Below, piece by piece: positions 5,451 to 5,582 of a DNA stretch of 5,582 nt (the stretch's first letter is position 1; every line of letters begins with the position of its first letter). Below the pieces are notes generated by a model that made no database searches, had not been told where the DNA came from, and saw only the letters and a program-made list of their open reading frames with translations. The position numbers and the translations under genes were made by a program. Source of the DNA: an uncultured Mycoplasmatota bacterium (GTDB lineage: Bacteria > Bacillota_I > Bacilli_A > RF39 > UBA660); NCBI GenBank assembly GCA_900554615.1, contig USIB01000082.1, positions 1 through 5,582 on the forward strand, read 5' to 3'.

Positions 5451-5582
5451 ATATCAACTTATCATATGGAGCATAACTATCAAGTTCGCCAGCAGCAATC
5501 ATAATATCTTGAATATGCTTCCATTCATCTTCATTAATACTAATAGTCTCTCTATATGCATCACCTTTCTTATATCTATCAA
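5422..5582 (-). CDS. ABC transporter substrate-binding protein, C-terminal 52 residues (5' end outside window)
   Basis: This open frame is too short to stand out alone. It runs from the window edge (first whole codon at 5580) to a TGA at 5424-5422. It reads DRYKKGDAYRETISINEDEW, then KHIQDIMIAAGELDSYAPYD and KLIYGKYFKEFE. The pattern of a final helix followed by AG.L....PYDKL......F is the usual C-terminus of NMT1/THI5-like, SsuA- or TauA-type periplasmic or lipoprotein binding proteins. Position first in the operon, same strand, and a 29-nt overlap with the ATPase gene agree. Ligand specificity (sulfonate, nitrate, or a thiamine pyrimidine precursor) needs the missing N-terminal lobes. Confidence 0.72.
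   Translation of the reverse strand, partial: DRYKKGDAYRETISINEDEWKHIQDIMIAAGELDSYAPYDKLIYGKYFKEFE

Overview
The window is very AT-rich. It has strong Shine-Dalgarno sites, a TTG start on ftsW, sigma-A type promoters and many intrinsic terminators. Tryptophan is written TGG in every gene, so I see no sign of the Mollicutes code. A BspA-type repeat protein, a SEDS cell-wall polymerase and these signals suggest a low-GC Bacillota, perhaps an uncultured host-associated Bacilli or Clostridia lineage. That placement is inference.

Layout. Positions 1-782 (+) hold the 3' end of a gene for a BspA-like leucine-rich-repeat surface protein, closed by a terminator. Positions 834-2057 (+) hold a promoter, a leader with two hairpins, and ftsW. 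Positions 2065-2656 (+) hold an extended -10 promoter and a small HD-domain protein gene. That gene converges on a minus-strand gene at 2653-3195, and the two stop codons overlap inside a two-way terminator. Positions 3216-3811 (-) contain no credible gene but a sharply bounded transcription unit of about 596 nt: a perfect TTGACA-17-TATAAT promoter, many hairpins and an intrinsic terminator. Positions 3896-5582 (-) are the end of a SsuABC/TauABC/ThiXYZ-type ABC importer operon (partial binding protein, ATPase, permease), closed by its own terminator just before the RNA promoter.

The main result is the 2653-3811 block. A structured RNA of about 600 nt lies directly upstream of a 180-residue, lysine-flanked, multi-pass membrane protein. 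That protein contains DRVSSFCNDVIGDICG, with two aspartates eight residues apart. This is the arrangement of the OLE (ornate, large, extremophilic) RNA and its membrane partner OapA, a ribonucleoprotein linked in Bacillus halodurans to magnesium, cold and alcohol stress. I read the pair as OLE-oapA from length, order, orientation and the protein motif; I could not run a covariance search. No gene here for OapB or OapC is visible.

The other genes look like ordinary neighbours: cell wall (FtsW), surface adhesion (BspA) and solute uptake (ABC). Nothing in the sequence ties them functionally to the RNA.
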